Source: Paenarthrobacter aurescens (GTDB taxonomy: Bacteria; Actinomycetota; Actinomycetes; Actinomycetales; Micrococcaceae). Taken from it: DNA of 64,000 nt. A program made the position numbers and the translations under genes. The stretch lies in the NCBI RefSeq assembly GCF_041549525.1, contig NZ_CP157456.1, forward strand, positions 1,054,001-1,118,000, written 5' to 3'. The notes under the pieces were generated by a model. It ran no database searches. It had not been told where the DNA came from and saw only the letters and a program-made list of their open reading frames with translations. Shown here one piece after another: positions 17,627 to 26,850 of this stretch; the first letter of the stretch is position 1, and every line of letters begins with the position of its first letter.

Positions 17627-19144
17627 TTACGGGGCGGGCGTGGTGAGTTCTTCCTCTGCCACGCGGGTTCCGGCCACACGGTCCGTCCAAGCCTTCATGA
17701 CGGCCGGATCGGTGGGCTTACTGGCCAGCGAAACCACTACGTACACCAGTGCCGAGGCGATCAGGCCGAAGTAGATGGGCTCGTTGGCATAGATGCCGTC
17801 CAGCGGAACTTCCGCATTGATCTCGAGGATGATCATGGTTCCCAGGGTTACCACTGAACCGGCAGCCATGGACCATGCTGCGGCAATGCCTGTTCCGCGC
17901 TTCCACACCAGGCCGCCGATGATGGCCACCAGCAGGCCACCCACCAGGATGTCGTAGGCGATTGTCAACGCTGCCACCACGTCCTTGGTGGAAATGGCGA
18001 TGATGATCGCTACGATTCCCAGCCCGAGGACCCAGTAACGGTTGGCCTTGACGTCGTGCTCAGGGTTGTCGGAGTCGGAAGTGTCCACCGTCTTGCCGAA
18101 CCAGCTGGCAACGAACGGCATGACGTCTGCGCGGGCCACGGTGGCCGCAGCAATGAGTGCACCGGAGGCGGTGGACATCATGGCGGCCACAGCAGCGGCG
18201 AGCACCAGGCCGCCAATGCCGATGGGCAGGAGGCGGGTGGCCACCTCGGCGTAAACGTCATCCTTGGCAGCGATTTCGACGCCGGCAAGGGCAACGTTGG
18301 CCGCCATGCCGATCAGGGCGCCAGCGAAACCGTAGAGGATGCAGTAGACGCCAGCGGTGGCGCCACCCCAGCGCGCCACGGTGGGGGTCTTGGCGGTGAA
18401 GACGCGCTGCCAGATGTCCTGGCCGATCAGGAGGCCCAGGGTGTAAACGACGAAGTAGGTGATGATGGTCTGGAGGCCGATGCCACCGATGTCAAAGAAG
18501 CTCTCATCGACGCGTGCACGGATGCCGTCGAGGCCCCCGGCAGCGTTCAGGGCGAACGGGAGCATGAGGAAGAAGATGCCCACGGTCTTGATGACGAACT
18601 GGACCTGGTCTGCAAGGGTGATGGACCACATTCCGCCGATGGTGGAGTAGACCAGGACGATCGCGCCGCCGATTGCGATGGCGAGCCAACGCTCCCAGCC
18701 GAAGAGGACCACAAAGATGGTGGCGTACGCGCCGGTAGAGGTAGCGCACAGCATCAACGTGTACGCCAGCATGACAATGCCCGAGGTCTGCGTTGCCGTG
18801 CTGCCGTAGCGGAGGGTCAGCATCTGGGAGACCGTGTAGATCTTGAGCTTCTGGATGGTGCCGGCGAACAGGAGGCTGAGCAGCAGCACGCCCGAACCGA
18901 TTGCCACAACAAGCCACATGCCAGAGATGCCGAATTTGTAGCCCAGGCCGACGCCGCCCACGGTGGATGCGCCGCCCAGGACCACTGCAGCCATGGTGCC
19001 TGTGTAAAGGAAGGGTCCCAAGCGGCGGCCGGCCACCAGGAAGTCGCTGTTGTTCTTGGTGCGGGACTTGCCCCACCAGCCGAATGCCAGCATGGCGAGC
19101 AGGTACACCACCACGATTGCGATGTTTATAGCCGAAGATTCCAT
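17627..19144 (-). CDS. Sodium:solute symporter (SSS family)
   Basis: 505 aa from ATG 19144, with AAGGA 6-7 bases upstream; the frame extends 8 codons further without a ribosome site. About 13 hydrophobic segments run through the protein. SSS hallmarks include the start of TM1 (IVVVYLLAMLAFGWWGKSR), SDFLVAGRRLGP, and TMAAVVLGGASTVGGVGLGY around the sodium site. It likely imports an organic substrate with Na+ at the cytoplasmic membrane. It is divergent from an XRE-cupin regulator whose family commonly controls amine or polyamine uptake and catabolism, and lies ~4 kb from a ureohydrolase-TPP enzyme pair. A guanidino compound or amino acid is a reasonable guess for substrate. Confidence 0.9.
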   Translation of the reverse strand: MESSAINIAIVVVYLLAMLAFGWWGKSRTKNNSDFLVAGRRLGPFLYTGTMAAVVLGGASTVGGVGLGYKFGISGMWLVVAIGSGVLLLSLLFAGTIQKLKIYTVSQMLTLRYGSTATQTSGIVMLAYTLMLCATSTGAYATIFVVLFGWERWLAIAIGGAIVLVYSTIGGMWSITLADQVQFVIKTVGIFFLMLPFALNAAGGLDGIRARVDESFFDIGGIGLQTIITYFVVYTLGLLIGQDIWQRVFTAKTPTVARWGGATAGVYCILYGFAGALIGMAANVALAGVEIAAKDDVYAEVATRLLPIGIGGLVLAAAVAAMMSTASGALIAAATVARADVMPFVASWFGKTVDTSDSDNPEHDVKANRYWVLGLGIVAIIIAISTKDVVAALTIAYDILVGGLLVAIIGGLVWKRGTGIAAAWSMAAGSVVTLGTMIILEINAEVPLDGIYANEPIYFGLIASALVYVVVSLASKPTDPAVMKAWTDRVAGTRVAEEELTTPAP

Positions 19145-19239
19145 GAACGGTCCTTGGAGCTGATGCACAGAGGTTGGGGTTCTCGACGATACTCCTGCGA
19201 AGTGGAGAAGTCTCTGTGCTGGTGATTGGAGATTGGGGA

Positions 19240-19262
19240 TGTTGTGTGCCTCACAGACAACA
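19240..19262. promoter_or_regulatory. Candidate operator between symporter and XRE-cupin regulator
   Basis: Imperfect palindrome with arms TGTTGT (19240-19245) and ACAACA (19257-19262). A second GTTGTG occurs at 19283-19288. It sits in the divergent intergenic region, where a regulator of this type would bind. Inference from position and symmetry only. Confidence 0.4.
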
Positions 19263-19408
19263 CTTGTTGCCTATGAGGATATGTTGTGATGGGAGTAACA
19301 GTCAAGATCCTTTAGTCATGCTTCCGCGTATTCTGGCGCTCTTGGCCTGTGGCCCGGCTACTATTGCTCCAATGACAGGGCCACATGACAGGCCTGAAAG
19401 GTTCGTGA

Positions 19409-19984
19409 ATGAAGGCTCTACCCGTTGAACCGAGCAACGTCCCAGTTGCCATCGGTTCCAGAATCCGCGCCGCCCGGCAAGCGCAGCGCCTCACCATTGA
19501 ACAAGTGGCCGATGCCACCGGACTGACCAAGGGCTTCCTCAGCCGTGTGGAGCGGGACCTGACGTCGCCGTCGGTGGCTTCCCTGGTAACCCTGTGCCAG
19601 GTGCTGTCCGTCTCCGTGGGTGATTTGTTCGCCGCTCCGGAGACCCACCTGACAAAGCGCGACGACGGACCCCGCATCTCCCTGGGTGGCCAGGGCATTG
19701 TGGAGCGCTTGCTGACGGCCCGTTCCGAGCGGCGGCTCCAGATCCTGCAGGCGACCATAGAGCCCCATGGCCGTGGTGAAAACGAGCTCTACGCCGTGGA
19801 CTGCGACGTCGACGTCCTGCACGTGGTGAAGGGGCGGATTAAGCTCATTTTGACCAACGAGGAGTACGACCTCGAAGAAGGGGACACCCTCTCTTTCCCG
19901 GGCCGTGAACCCCACACCTGGATCAACCCCACGGACGAGACCGTCGAGGTGTTGTGGGTGCTGGTACCGGCAGCCAGCCGCTAG
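19409..19984 (+). CDS. XRE-family HTH regulator with C-terminal cupin (PuuR/SutR-like)
   Basis: 191 aa; ATG 19409 has GAAAGG about 7 bases upstream. The N-terminal HTH_3 domain (~15-70: IGSRIRAARQAQRLTIEQVA, then GLTKGFLSRVERD) is followed by a cupin_2 sensor domain (~105-188: VLHVVKGRIKLILTNEEYDL, then GDTLSFPGREPHTWIN). Such regulators are usually repressors whose cupin senses a small molecule. It is divergent from the sodium:solute symporter and probably controls it; control of the ureohydrolase operon further along is possible but unproven. Confidence 0.9.
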   Translation: MKALPVEPSNVPVAIGSRIRAARQAQRLTIEQVADATGLTKGFLSRVERDLTSPSVASLVTLCQVLSVSVGDLFAAPETHLTKRDDGPRISLGGQGIVERLLTARSERRLQILQATIEPHGRGENELYAVDCDVDVLHVVKGRIKLILTNEEYDLEEGDTLSFPGREPHTWINPTDETVEVLWVLVPAASR

Positions 19985-20015
19985 TTTTCACGCCGCGTGC
20001 TGCGCTCCCTCCCAG

Positions 20016-20921
20016 TTAGCTCCGGTTCTGGAACCGGGGGAGTGTAGCGGGCCCTGAGGAACCGGGGCTGGGCCGGGCAAGGTCGCCTGGGAACTGGGCA
20101 GGAGCGTCACGACGCAGCTCCAAAACCGCGCGGATCTCCGCGATCACGCGCTCCGGTTCGAACCAGATGACTTCCGGTGCGTACCTCAGGACCAAATACC
20201 CGTTGATGGTGGAGGCGTTGTTGCGTGCCAAGTCGTTGCGGAGGGACTTTCTGTCGGAGTGAAACGCGAAACCGTCCACTTCAACGATGAGGAATTCTTC
20301 GAGAAGGAGGTCGACGCGCCCGATGCCAGGTATTGCCACTTGGGCGTCGAAGGCAATTCCGTGGGTGCGGAGCAGGTGCTGTGTATCGACCTCCACAATG
20401 GATTCTGCACGCAGGTCGAGATCCTTGAGCGCGTTGAGGACGGGCCGCGACCTGTCTCCACGCAGCTGTTCCTTCAGCAGGTCCAGCGGCACACCGTGCA
20501 GTCGAATTGCCGAGACGGCCATTGCCGTTGAAGCGGGCGCCTCCAGGCAAGCCATGGCGTGAAGGACCACATCCTCAACCGCGGCGATTGGGAGGCTGGG
20601 ATGGGGATCGAATCTGATGGTTCTGTGCCTGACGAACCCGGTGCCGTGACCATGATTGCATGCCAGATGGTGGAGCTCAGGTGCTTTGCGTATCCACAAT
20701 CCGTAGTGTTCGGCAGCGCTTGCGCAGGAGACATAGGAGTTGTAGCGGAGAGCAGTTGCAAACTCGGGTCGGTGCTCCGCGAGGATGAAGATTCCCCGCC
20801 GAGGTTGCTTCGCCCCCTGGCTTGGAAGGCGCGCGAGGTCCCTGCGGGAATAGCCCGCGGCCAGGAGCTGTCCGGTCCGAGCCACGCCGCCTACTTTTTC
20901 GAGGTACTGGAGGGCGTCCAT
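20016..20921 (-). CDS. DUF559 protein with AbiEi-type winged-helix N-terminus
   Basis: 301 aa from ATG 20921 (the frame is open to 20999; no clear ribosome site decides). Residues ~8-55 (GGVARTGQLLAAGYSRRDLA) resemble the winged-helix found in AbiEi antitoxins. The C-terminal part (~205-280) is a DUF559/Vsr-like PD-(D/E)xK nuclease fold: FDAQVAIPGIGRVDLLLEEF, then LIVEVDGFAFHSD, with Asp and Glu in the expected places. Proteins of this architecture are very common, often multicopy, in Arthrobacter-type genomes, and their function is unknown. There is no partner toxin gene beside it, so a toxin-antitoxin role is not supported here. Confidence 0.75.
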   Translation of the reverse strand: MDALQYLEKVGGVARTGQLLAAGYSRRDLARLPSQGAKQPRRGIFILAEHRPEFATALRYNSYVSCASAAEHYGLWIRKAPELHHLACNHGHGTGFVRHRTIRFDPHPSLPIAAVEDVVLHAMACLEAPASTAMAVSAIRLHGVPLDLLKEQLRGDRSRPVLNALKDLDLRAESIVEVDTQHLLRTHGIAFDAQVAIPGIGRVDLLLEEFLIVEVDGFAFHSDRKSLRNDLARNNASTINGYLVLRYAPEVIWFEPERVIAEIRAVLELRRDAPAQFPGDLARPSPGSSGPATLPRFQNRS

Positions 20922-21088
20922 CGGACCAGTCCACAGGCTTCCAAGGTTCCACGAAATGGCGCACTTGCCGTATGTGGGAAACTCCTCCCGACGCTCCATC
21001 CCGGTTGAGCTGCTGGTGGCAGCGCTCCTCCCCGGTTGCCGGAGCCCCTCATCCCACAGGCCAAGCGGAACGCGCGAAATCCGGAGAG

Positions 21089-21152
21089 GAGCGCAGCTTG
21101 CGAGGGGGCGAACCGGGAAGGAGCGCAGCTTGCGAGGGGGCGAACCGGGAAG
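21089..21152. repeat. Two tandem copies of a 32-bp repeat
   Basis: Exact 32-base repeat (21089-21120 and 21121-21152) beginning GAGCGCAGCTTGCGAGGGGG, followed by a third truncated start GAGCGAGCG. It lies in a ~250-base intergenic stretch between the DUF559 gene's start and the APC permease stop. No gene seen in this stretch. Confidence 0.85.
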
Positions 21153-21171
21153 GAGCGAGCGAATCAGGCGG

Positions 21172-23145
21172 TCAGCCCACGTGCACCCACGGCCGGCGGG
21201 TGATGTCCGGCTCGGCTTCCCTGAGCACTTCCCGGGTTACCGGCGCGATCTCTCCTTCGCCGAAGAACAGGAACTTGCTGAGGTTGGAAATGGGGTTGCC
21301 CTCGGTCCAGCGGAAGTAGATGTGGGGCATGAATCCCGTGACGTCCCGGATGTGGAGGAGTACTGCGGCCACTGTGTTGGGCACGTTGTTGCTGTGCACT
21401 TCCAGGATTTTGAACCCGTGCCGGCGCTTGCCCACCACTTGGAGCTCCTGCTCGAAGTCCGAGCTGTCGTCCACAATGACCTCAATGAAGACGGCGTCGC
21501 AGTCAACGGGGAGATGGCTGGCCTGTTGGGCGTGCTGAAGTTTCTCCCGGTATCGGCTCGCACTGAGGTGTTTGGGTTCGTGGGCGATGATGCGGACTGG
21601 GCCCTCGGCGGCGTTCGCGGTGAATTCAAGGGCTTTCTCGTCCATTTTGATGTGGGTGGCCCGGAGTTCGAAAGCACGGCGCATACGGGAGATGAAGCTG
21701 ACCACCATGATGGCCAGGATGAAGAGGGCTGCAATCTTCAGGCCGTCCGGCCGTTCGATCGAGTTGACCACCGTGGTGTAAACGAACACGAGGGAGATCA
21801 GCCCGAAGCCGATGACCTGCGCCCGTTGTTTCTTTCTCCGTGCGGACAGGGTGACGGCTATGGAAGCTGAGGTGATGAGGACCAGCACGCCGGTGGCATA
21901 CGCTCCACCCTGGGCGTTGACGTCGGCCTGGAATATGACGGTGACGATGAATGCGATCACGGTGAATACCAGTACCAGGGGTCGCAGGGCGCGGGCCCAC
22001 GCCGGTGCCATACCGTAGCGGGGCAGGTAACGGGGGACGAGGTTAAGGAGCCCAGCCATGGCTGATGCGCCCGCAAACCAGAGGATGGCGATGGTGCTGA
22101 CGTCGTAGACAGTTCCGAAGCCGTCGCCGAGGAATTTGTGCGCAAGGTAGGCCAGTGCCCGGCCTTCGGCTTTGCCTCCGTCCTGGAATTCGGCGGCGGG
22201 GATCAGCATGACGGTGGTGAAGCTGGAGGTAATGAGGAACGAGCTCATGATGATGGCGGCGGTGGTGAGGAGCTTGTGGGCCCCTTTGATCCGCCCTGCG
22301 GGGTTGGCATCGGTGTCTGTGGCGTGGCCCTTGATCTGGGGCATGACGGCCACACCTGTCTCGAAGCCGGAGAGTCCCAGTGCCAGGCGGGGGAACACCA
22401 GGAGTGCCAGGGCGATCATCATGATGGGGTCGCCATGGGAGGTGGTGAGTGCGGTCCACCAGTCAGTAATGACACCGGCTTCTGTGAAGAGGTGGGTCAT
22501 GGAGACGACGATCACCACCAGGTTCAGCGCCAGGAACGCCGCAACCAGTACTACGGCCACGTTGATGGCTTCCTTGAAGCCGCGCAGGAAGACGACGCCC
22601 AGGCCTGCGATCAACGCCAGGGTGATGACCACTTGCTGGCCCTCGAGGAAGTGCGGGGCGAAGGGGTTCTCAATGAGGTGGGCCGTGGCGTCTGCAGCGG
22701 AAAGCGTAATGGTGATCATGAAGTCTGTGGCAGCGAAACCCAGAAGGGCCAGGACGAACAGCTTGCCTCCCCAGCGCGGGAGCAGGCGTTCGAGCATGGC
22801 GATGGATCCTTCGCCGCGGGGGCTTTCTTTCGCAACGCGGCGGTACACGGGGAGGGCTCCGGCCAGTGTTGCGAAGACGAGGAGCAGGGTGGCCAGCGGG
22901 GACAACAGTCCGGCGGCCAGTGCGGCGATTGCCGGCTGGTAGCCCAGTGTGGAGAAGTAGTCCAGGCCGGTGAGGCACATGACCTTCCACCAGGCTTGGG
23001 GTTTGTGTGAGTCCGAAGGGCGTCCGTGAGGTCCTTGCCGCTTCCCTGAGGTGTCCGGCATTCCTTCCAACAGCCAGGGTTTGAGCTTGAAGGAATTCTT
23101 GGGCTTGTCGGCCGGGTCGGCCGGAGGCCTCGTCAGGGTGGTCAC
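21172..23145 (-). CDS. APC-superfamily permease with large C-terminal cytoplasmic domain
   Basis: 657 aa. After a ~50-residue charged N-terminus, about 12 TM segments span ~55-455, beginning with the APC-type motif [41 protein letters not shown] is the conserved mid-helix glycine-rich stretch. The last ~180 residues are soluble ([19 protein letters not shown], then [15 protein letters not shown]) and resemble nothing I can name, possibly a regulatory domain. Substrate not predictable; amino acid or potassium-like cation uptake are the usual guesses. Divergent from the ureohydrolase gene with a ~250-base shared promoter region. Confidence 0.82.
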   Translation of the reverse strand: MTTLTRPPADPADKPKNSFKLKPWLLEGMPDTSGKRQGPHGRPSDSHKPQAWWKVMCLTGLDYFSTLGYQPAIAALAAGLLSPLATLLLVFATLAGALPVYRRVAKESPRGEGSIAMLERLLPRWGGKLFVLALLGFAATDFMITITLSAADATAHLIENPFAPHFLEGQQVVITLALIAGLGVVFLRGFKEAINVAVVLVAAFLALNLVVIVVSMTHLFTEAGVITDWWTALTTSHGDPIMMIALALLVFPRLALGLSGFETGVAVMPQIKGHATDTDANPAGRIKGAHKLLTTAAIIMSSFLITSSFTTVMLIPAAEFQDGGKAEGRALAYLAHKFLGDGFGTVYDVSTIAILWFAGASAMAGLLNLVPRYLPRYGMAPAWARALRPLVLVFTVIAFIVTVIFQADVNAQGGAYATGVLVLITSASIAVTLSARRKKQRAQVIGFGLISLVFVYTTVVNSIERPDGLKIAALFILAIMVVSFISRMRRAFELRATHIKMDEKALEFTANAAEGPVRIIAHEPKHLSASRYREKLQHAQQASHLPVDCDAVFIEVIVDDSSDFEQELQVVGKRRHGFKILEVHSNNVPNTVAAVLLHIRDVTGFMPHIYFRWTEGNPISNLSKFLFFGEGEIAPVTREVLREAEPDITRRPWVHVG

Positions 23146-23391
23146 GGTGTCCTTTCGCGCAGCAGGATGCTGCTTCCGCTTGAGCGTATGGCCGCGTTCG
23201 ACGCCGGCACCCCGGTTTTTATGGAATCTTTACGCCCGCTGTGACCGGGATCTCATGACGCACGCCCACTAGGCACGCTTCTGGAATCGAACCACCTTGT
23301 AAACAGGTGATGCATATAAGGCAACTTCGAGTGTATGATGGGTGTCACAGTGAACGACTTAACCCCTAACTACTTAAGGAGTGGGCATATT

Positions 23392-24462
23392 TTGGAAGAG
23401 CTCCGCATTGAGGCCAACGGCAACCTGGGCCCCATCGATTCATCCCGCATCCCGCGTTACGCCGGTGCCGCCACCTATGCCCGCCTGCCCCGCTTGGACC
23501 AGGTCTCCAAAGCCGACGTTACTGTGGTGGGTGTTCCGTTCGACTCCGGTGTCTCCTACCGCCCCGGCGCTCGCTTCGGTGCCAACCATGTGCGTGAGGC
23601 CAGCCGCTTGCTGCGCCCGTACAACCCGGCCTGGGATGTAAGCCCGTTCGAGAACATTCAGGTTGCCGATGCTGGCGACATGGCCGTGAACCCGTTCAAC
23701 ATCAACGAGGCCATTGAGACCATCCAGCAGAACGCCTTGGACCTGACGGCCAACGGCAGCAAGCTGGTAACCCTTGGTGGCGACCACACCATTGCGCTTC
23801 CGCTCCTCCGCGCGGCAGCCGAACGAGCCGGCGAGCCCATTGCCATGCTCCACTTCGATGCCCACTTGGATACGTGGGACACCTACTTCGGTGCTGAGTA
23901 CACGCACGGTACTCCCTTCCGCCGTGCGGTGGAAGAGGGCATCCTGGACACCGAAGCCATCAGCCACGTGGGTACCCGCGGCCCCCTGTACGGCAAGAAG
24001 GACCTCGACGACGACCACCGCTTCGGCTTCGGAATCGTCACCTCTGCAGACGTCTACTACCAGGGCGTCCTGGAGACGGTAGCCAAGATCCGTGACCGAA
24101 TCGGCAACCGTCCCCTGTACATCTCCGTGGACATCGACGTCCTGGACCCCGCCCACGCACCCGGCACCGGCACTCCGGAAGCCGGCGGCATCACCAGCCG
24201 CGAACTCCTCGAATTCATCCGTGGCTTCCGCGGCATGAACCTCGTTGGCGCGGACATTGTTGAAGTTGCCCCGGCCTACGACCACGCAGAGATCACCGGC
24301 GTCGCAGGCAGCCACGTAGCCTACGAGCTCGTGACCCTGATGGCGGACAACGCCGTCGAAGGCGACCGCCAAGGTGCCCCGAACGGCTACGCACAGCAGG
24401 CGCTGGGCGCCCGCATCGCGGAGCTTGCGCAGGCAACCGGAACAGCCGGGGACCAGCGATGA
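23392..24462 (+). CDS. Ureohydrolase family protein (agmatinase/guanidinobutyrase-like)
   Basis: 356 aa if started at TTG 23392, which has AAGGAG at 23376-23381. An in-frame ATG at 23335 has no ribosome site and would add an unconserved 19 residues. Mn2+-binding motifs of the arginase superfamily are intact: [24 protein letters not shown], and [19 protein letters not shown]. It hydrolyses a guanidino group to urea plus an amine. Homologues include agmatinase, guanidinobutyrase and guanidinopropionase; motifs alone do not separate them. Its stop overlaps by 4 bases the start of a TPP-dependent decarboxylase-like gene, which favours a guanidino-acid substrate. Confidence 0.88.
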   Translation: MEELRIEANGNLGPIDSSRIPRYAGAATYARLPRLDQVSKADVTVVGVPFDSGVSYRPGARFGANHVREASRLLRPYNPAWDVSPFENIQVADAGDMAVNPFNINEAIETIQQNALDLTANGSKLVTLGGDHTIALPLLRAAAERAGEPIAMLHFDAHLDTWDTYFGAEYTHGTPFRRAVEEGILDTEAISHVGTRGPLYGKKDLDDDHRFGFGIVTSADVYYQGVLETVAKIRDRIGNRPLYISVDIDVLDPAHAPGTGTPEAGGITSRELLEFIRGFRGMNLVGADIVEVAPAYDHAEITGVAGSHVAYELVTLMADNAVEGDRQGAPNGYAQQALGARIAELAQATGTAGDQR

Positions 24463-26162
24463 TCGACTTCGATCCGGGCACGGCCGCCCCCACCAAGGGC
24501 ACTAACCAGCGCAACGGCGGGGACCTCGTGGTCGAGACCCTTGAAGCGCTGGGTGCCAAGACCGTTTTCGGTATTCCCGGTCAGCACGCGCTCGGGCTGT
24601 TCGACGCCATGGGCCGCGGAAACCTGCACTTCGTTTCCTCCCGTGTGGAGAACAACTCGGCATTCGCCGCTGACGGCTACTCGCGTGCCACCGGCGAGGT
24701 TGGCGTGCTGTTCCTGTCCACCGGTCCCGGCGCGCTGACGTCCCTGGCAGGTTTGCAGGAGGCGTATGCCACGGGTGTTCCCATGGTTGTTGTTGCCAGC
24801 CAGATCCCGCTGGACGGCCTGGGCGCCCGCCGCAAGGGCATGTTGCACCAGCTCGATGACCAGAAGGCATCCGCGGCCAACGTCACCAAGAGCCAGCGAC
24901 TCATCCAGCACGCTTCGGGTATCCCGTCGGCCATTCAGGACGCGTGGACCGAGGCGATTTCCTCGCCGCAGGGCCCGGTGTGGATCGAAATTCCGCAGAA
25001 CGTCCTGCTGGATCCAATCATGGTCCCGCCGGTGGAGGACGCTCTCGCCGAGGCATTCGATAACCCGCCGCGCGTGGAGCTGATTCGCGAGGCCGTGAAG
25101 TGGCTTTCGACGGCGGAACGTCCGGCGATCATCGCAGGTGGCGGTACGCGTCGTGGCCGGGCCGAGAAGTCGCTGCTCTCAATTGCCGAGCAGTTGCGTG
25201 CACCGGTGATTTGCACCCCCGGCGGCAATGGCGCGTTCCCGTGGACCCACGAGCTGTCCTTGCAGTCGTGGATCGAGGACCGGTACATGACCGATGTCCT
25301 GGAAGACGCCGACGTGTTGATCGTCATTGGCTCGTCGCTGGGTGAAGTGACCTCCAATTACTTCACGTTCGAACCCCGGGGCCGCATCATCCAGATCGAC
25401 GCCGAACCTCGCGTCCTCGAATCCAACAGGCCAGGACTGGGCATCCGTGCCGACGCCGGCCAGGCACTCGCCGCGTTGGATGAAGCCCTCGCCGCGGCAG
25501 GGGCAGCGGACGCAACAAAACGGTCATGGCACGGCCGCAGCCCGGAAGACGTGGTCAAGGAATCCTTGGCCAAGGTCAAAGCCCGCCTGGAATCACAGGA
25601 CCTGGCCAAGGAACTGAAGTTCATGGCCGATATCCGCGAGGCTGTTCCGGCGGACATGCAGACGTTCTGGGACATGACCATCTCCGCGTACTGGGGCTGG
25701 AGCTGCTGGGACGCCCGGCAGGGCCAGTTCCACTCCGCCCAAGGCGCCGGTGGGCTCGGCTACGGCTTCCCGGCGGCGATCGGCGGCGCCGTGGGACTCG
25801 AAACCATCGGCAAACCCGGACGTGTGCTTGCTGTATCCGGTGACGGTTCCTCCATGTACTCCATCTCCGAGCTCGCCACCGCCAAGCAGCACAACGTTCC
25901 GGTCACCTGGTTGATCGTGGATGACGGCGGATACGGCATCCTGCGCGAGTACATGGTGGGCGCCTTCGGCCAGGCCACGGCCACCGAGCTCGCCCGTCCT
26001 GACTTCGTGAAGCTTGCTGAGTCCTTCGGCGTCCCGGCCCGCCGGGTAGCCCCGAAGGAAGTGGGGGACGCGCTCAAGGCGTCCTTCGAAGCGGACGGCC
26101 CCAACGTCGTCGTGGTTGAAACGCTGTTGAAGATGTTCGGCCCCACTCACCTGGACAACTAA
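24459..26162 (+). CDS. TPP-dependent enzyme (acetolactate synthase/2-ketoarginine decarboxylase-like)
   Basis: 567 aa, ATGA overlap with the ureohydrolase. N-terminal pyrimidine-binding domain with catalytic Glu in [18 protein letters not shown]; central domain ~190-330; C-terminal diphosphate domain with [17 protein letters not shown], ending in [13 protein letters not shown], where the usual Asn-Asn of the TPP motif is Asp-Asp. By context it could be the decarboxylase of the arginine transaminase route (2-ketoarginine to 4-guanidinobutyraldehyde, AruI-like), with the neighbouring ureohydrolase releasing urea later. No aldehyde dehydrogenase or transaminase lies in the window, so the pathway is incomplete here and the assignment is inference. 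Confidence 0.8.
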   Translation: MIDFDPGTAAPTKGTNQRNGGDLVVETLEALGAKTVFGIPGQHALGLFDAMGRGNLHFVSSRVENNSAFAADGYSRATGEVGVLFLSTGPGALTSLAGLQEAYATGVPMVVVASQIPLDGLGARRKGMLHQLDDQKASAANVTKSQRLIQHASGIPSAIQDAWTEAISSPQGPVWIEIPQNVLLDPIMVPPVEDALAEAFDNPPRVELIREAVKWLSTAERPAIIAGGGTRRGRAEKSLLSIAEQLRAPVICTPGGNGAFPWTHELSLQSWIEDRYMTDVLEDADVLIVIGSSLGEVTSNYFTFEPRGRIIQIDAEPRVLESNRPGLGIRADAGQALAALDEALAAAGAADATKRSWHGRSPEDVVKESLAKVKARLESQDLAKELKFMADIREAVPADMQTFWDMTISAYWGWSCWDARQGQFHSAQGAGGLGYGFPAAIGGAVGLETIGKPGRVLAVSGDGSSMYSISELATAKQHNVPVTWLIVDDGGYGILREYMVGAFGQATATELARPDFVKLAESFGVPARRVAPKEVGDALKASFEADGPNVVVVETLLKMFGPTHLDN

Positions 26163-26173
26163 GCAAAGCAAGC

Positions 26174-26203
26174 AGCCCCCGCACGGTACTCCGTGCGGGG
26201 GCT
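26174..26203 (+). terminator. Rho-independent-type terminator of ureohydrolase-TPP operon
   Basis: Perfect 13-bp stem AGCCCCCGCACGG / CCGTGCGGGGGCT with loop TACT, 11 bases after the stop. It is followed by TCCTGCGTTG rather than a long T-run, as is common in actinobacteria. Confidence 0.8.
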
Positions 26204-26209
26204 TCCTGC

Positions 26210-26270
26210 GTTGTGAGGCCTGCTCTGCGCCCCACATCGAGTGAATGGGGCGCAGAGCTGGCCTCGCAAC
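26210..26270. repeat. Family B palindromic repeat (61 bp)
   Basis: Inverted repeat with 25-base arms, two mismatches: GTTGTGAGGCCTGCTCTGCG (start of left arm) against CGCAGAGCTGGCCTCGCAAC (end of right arm), loop about 11 bases. The core GCTCTGCGCCCC is the same as in each 75-bp unit at 17317-17527. It lies directly after a terminator, between an operon end and the marR promoter. Confidence 0.85.
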
Positions 26271-26300
26271 GGCCGGACGAACCCTCATCTTTAGTTTCCC

Positions 26301-26330
26301 AAAGCAATCAATCTGAGTTATAGTTGCTTT
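26301..26330. promoter_or_regulatory. Candidate MarR operator
   Basis: Inverted repeat AAAGCAA (26301-26307) / TTGCTTT (26324-26330), flanked by GTTT and CAAAC that extend the symmetry, 28 bases before the marR start. AT-rich compared with surroundings. Autoregulation of the marR-efflux operon is the usual arrangement; binding is inferred. Confidence 0.55.
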
Positions 26331-26357
26331 AGGCAAACAAAAAGAGGGGTGTTTCCC

Positions 26358-26840
26358 ATGTCCGTCGGTTCTGCCACCGCAACCGATCTTGTGCATCAAA
26401 TCTTCGATCTCCAACGCACGCTCCGCTGTGTGGTGACCGCCCACATGGCCCGCGTTCCCGACGTCGGAATGGCTGTTCAGGGAGTGATGCGCTTCATTGG
26501 CGAGGGGGAGACCCGCGCTACGCATTTGGCCACGCGGCTAGGTGTGAGCGCGCCGGTCCTCAGCCGCCACATCAGCGAACTCGAGGAACTGGGCTTCGTG
26601 GTCAGACGGCCGGACCCAGCGGACGGCAGGGCCCAACTCCTTGCGCTGACGGAGAAAGGCTCCGCGAAACTACGCGAATTTGAAGAACAACGCAGCGTGA
26701 GACTGCGGGATTACCTGGCGGATTGGAGCGAGGCGGACGCCCTCGAGGCCTCCCAGGTCATCAACAAACTCACGGAGTCCCTTAAAGACTCAATCCGGGC
26801 AACGGCGGCCGGCTCCATCACAACAAACCAGACAGCTTAG
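26358..26840 (+). CDS. MarR-family transcriptional regulator
   Basis: 160 aa from ATG 26358, with AGAGGGG 8 bases before; an earlier GTG (26349) lies inside that ribosome site. Winged HTH typical of MarR: RATHLATRLGVSAPVLSRHI, SELEELGFVVRRPDPADGRA (wing with conserved DxRA), LTEKG. A divergon-type palindrome lies upstream and a DHA2-type efflux pump follows 10 bases downstream, so it most likely represses the pump and responds to a toxic small molecule. Confidence 0.92.
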   Translation: MSVGSATATDLVHQIFDLQRTLRCVVTAHMARVPDVGMAVQGVMRFIGEGETRATHLATRLGVSAPVLSRHISELEELGFVVRRPDPADGRAQLLALTEKGSAKLREFEEQRSVRLRDYLADWSEADALEASQVINKLTESLKDSIRATAAGSITTNQTA

Positions 26841-26850
26841 GAGCCCACGC

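Noticed and set aside
17253..17774. Frames on both strands with repeated ALRPKTTTNHA- or VVCGCFGAQSG-type peptides
   Set aside because: Direct translations of the 75-bp tandem repeats, running into the symporter gene; no start with ribosome site.
20016..20921. AbiE-type toxin-antitoxin system
   Set aside because: Only the winged-helix resembles AbiEi; no AbiEii-like toxin gene is adjacent and the C-terminus is DUF559.
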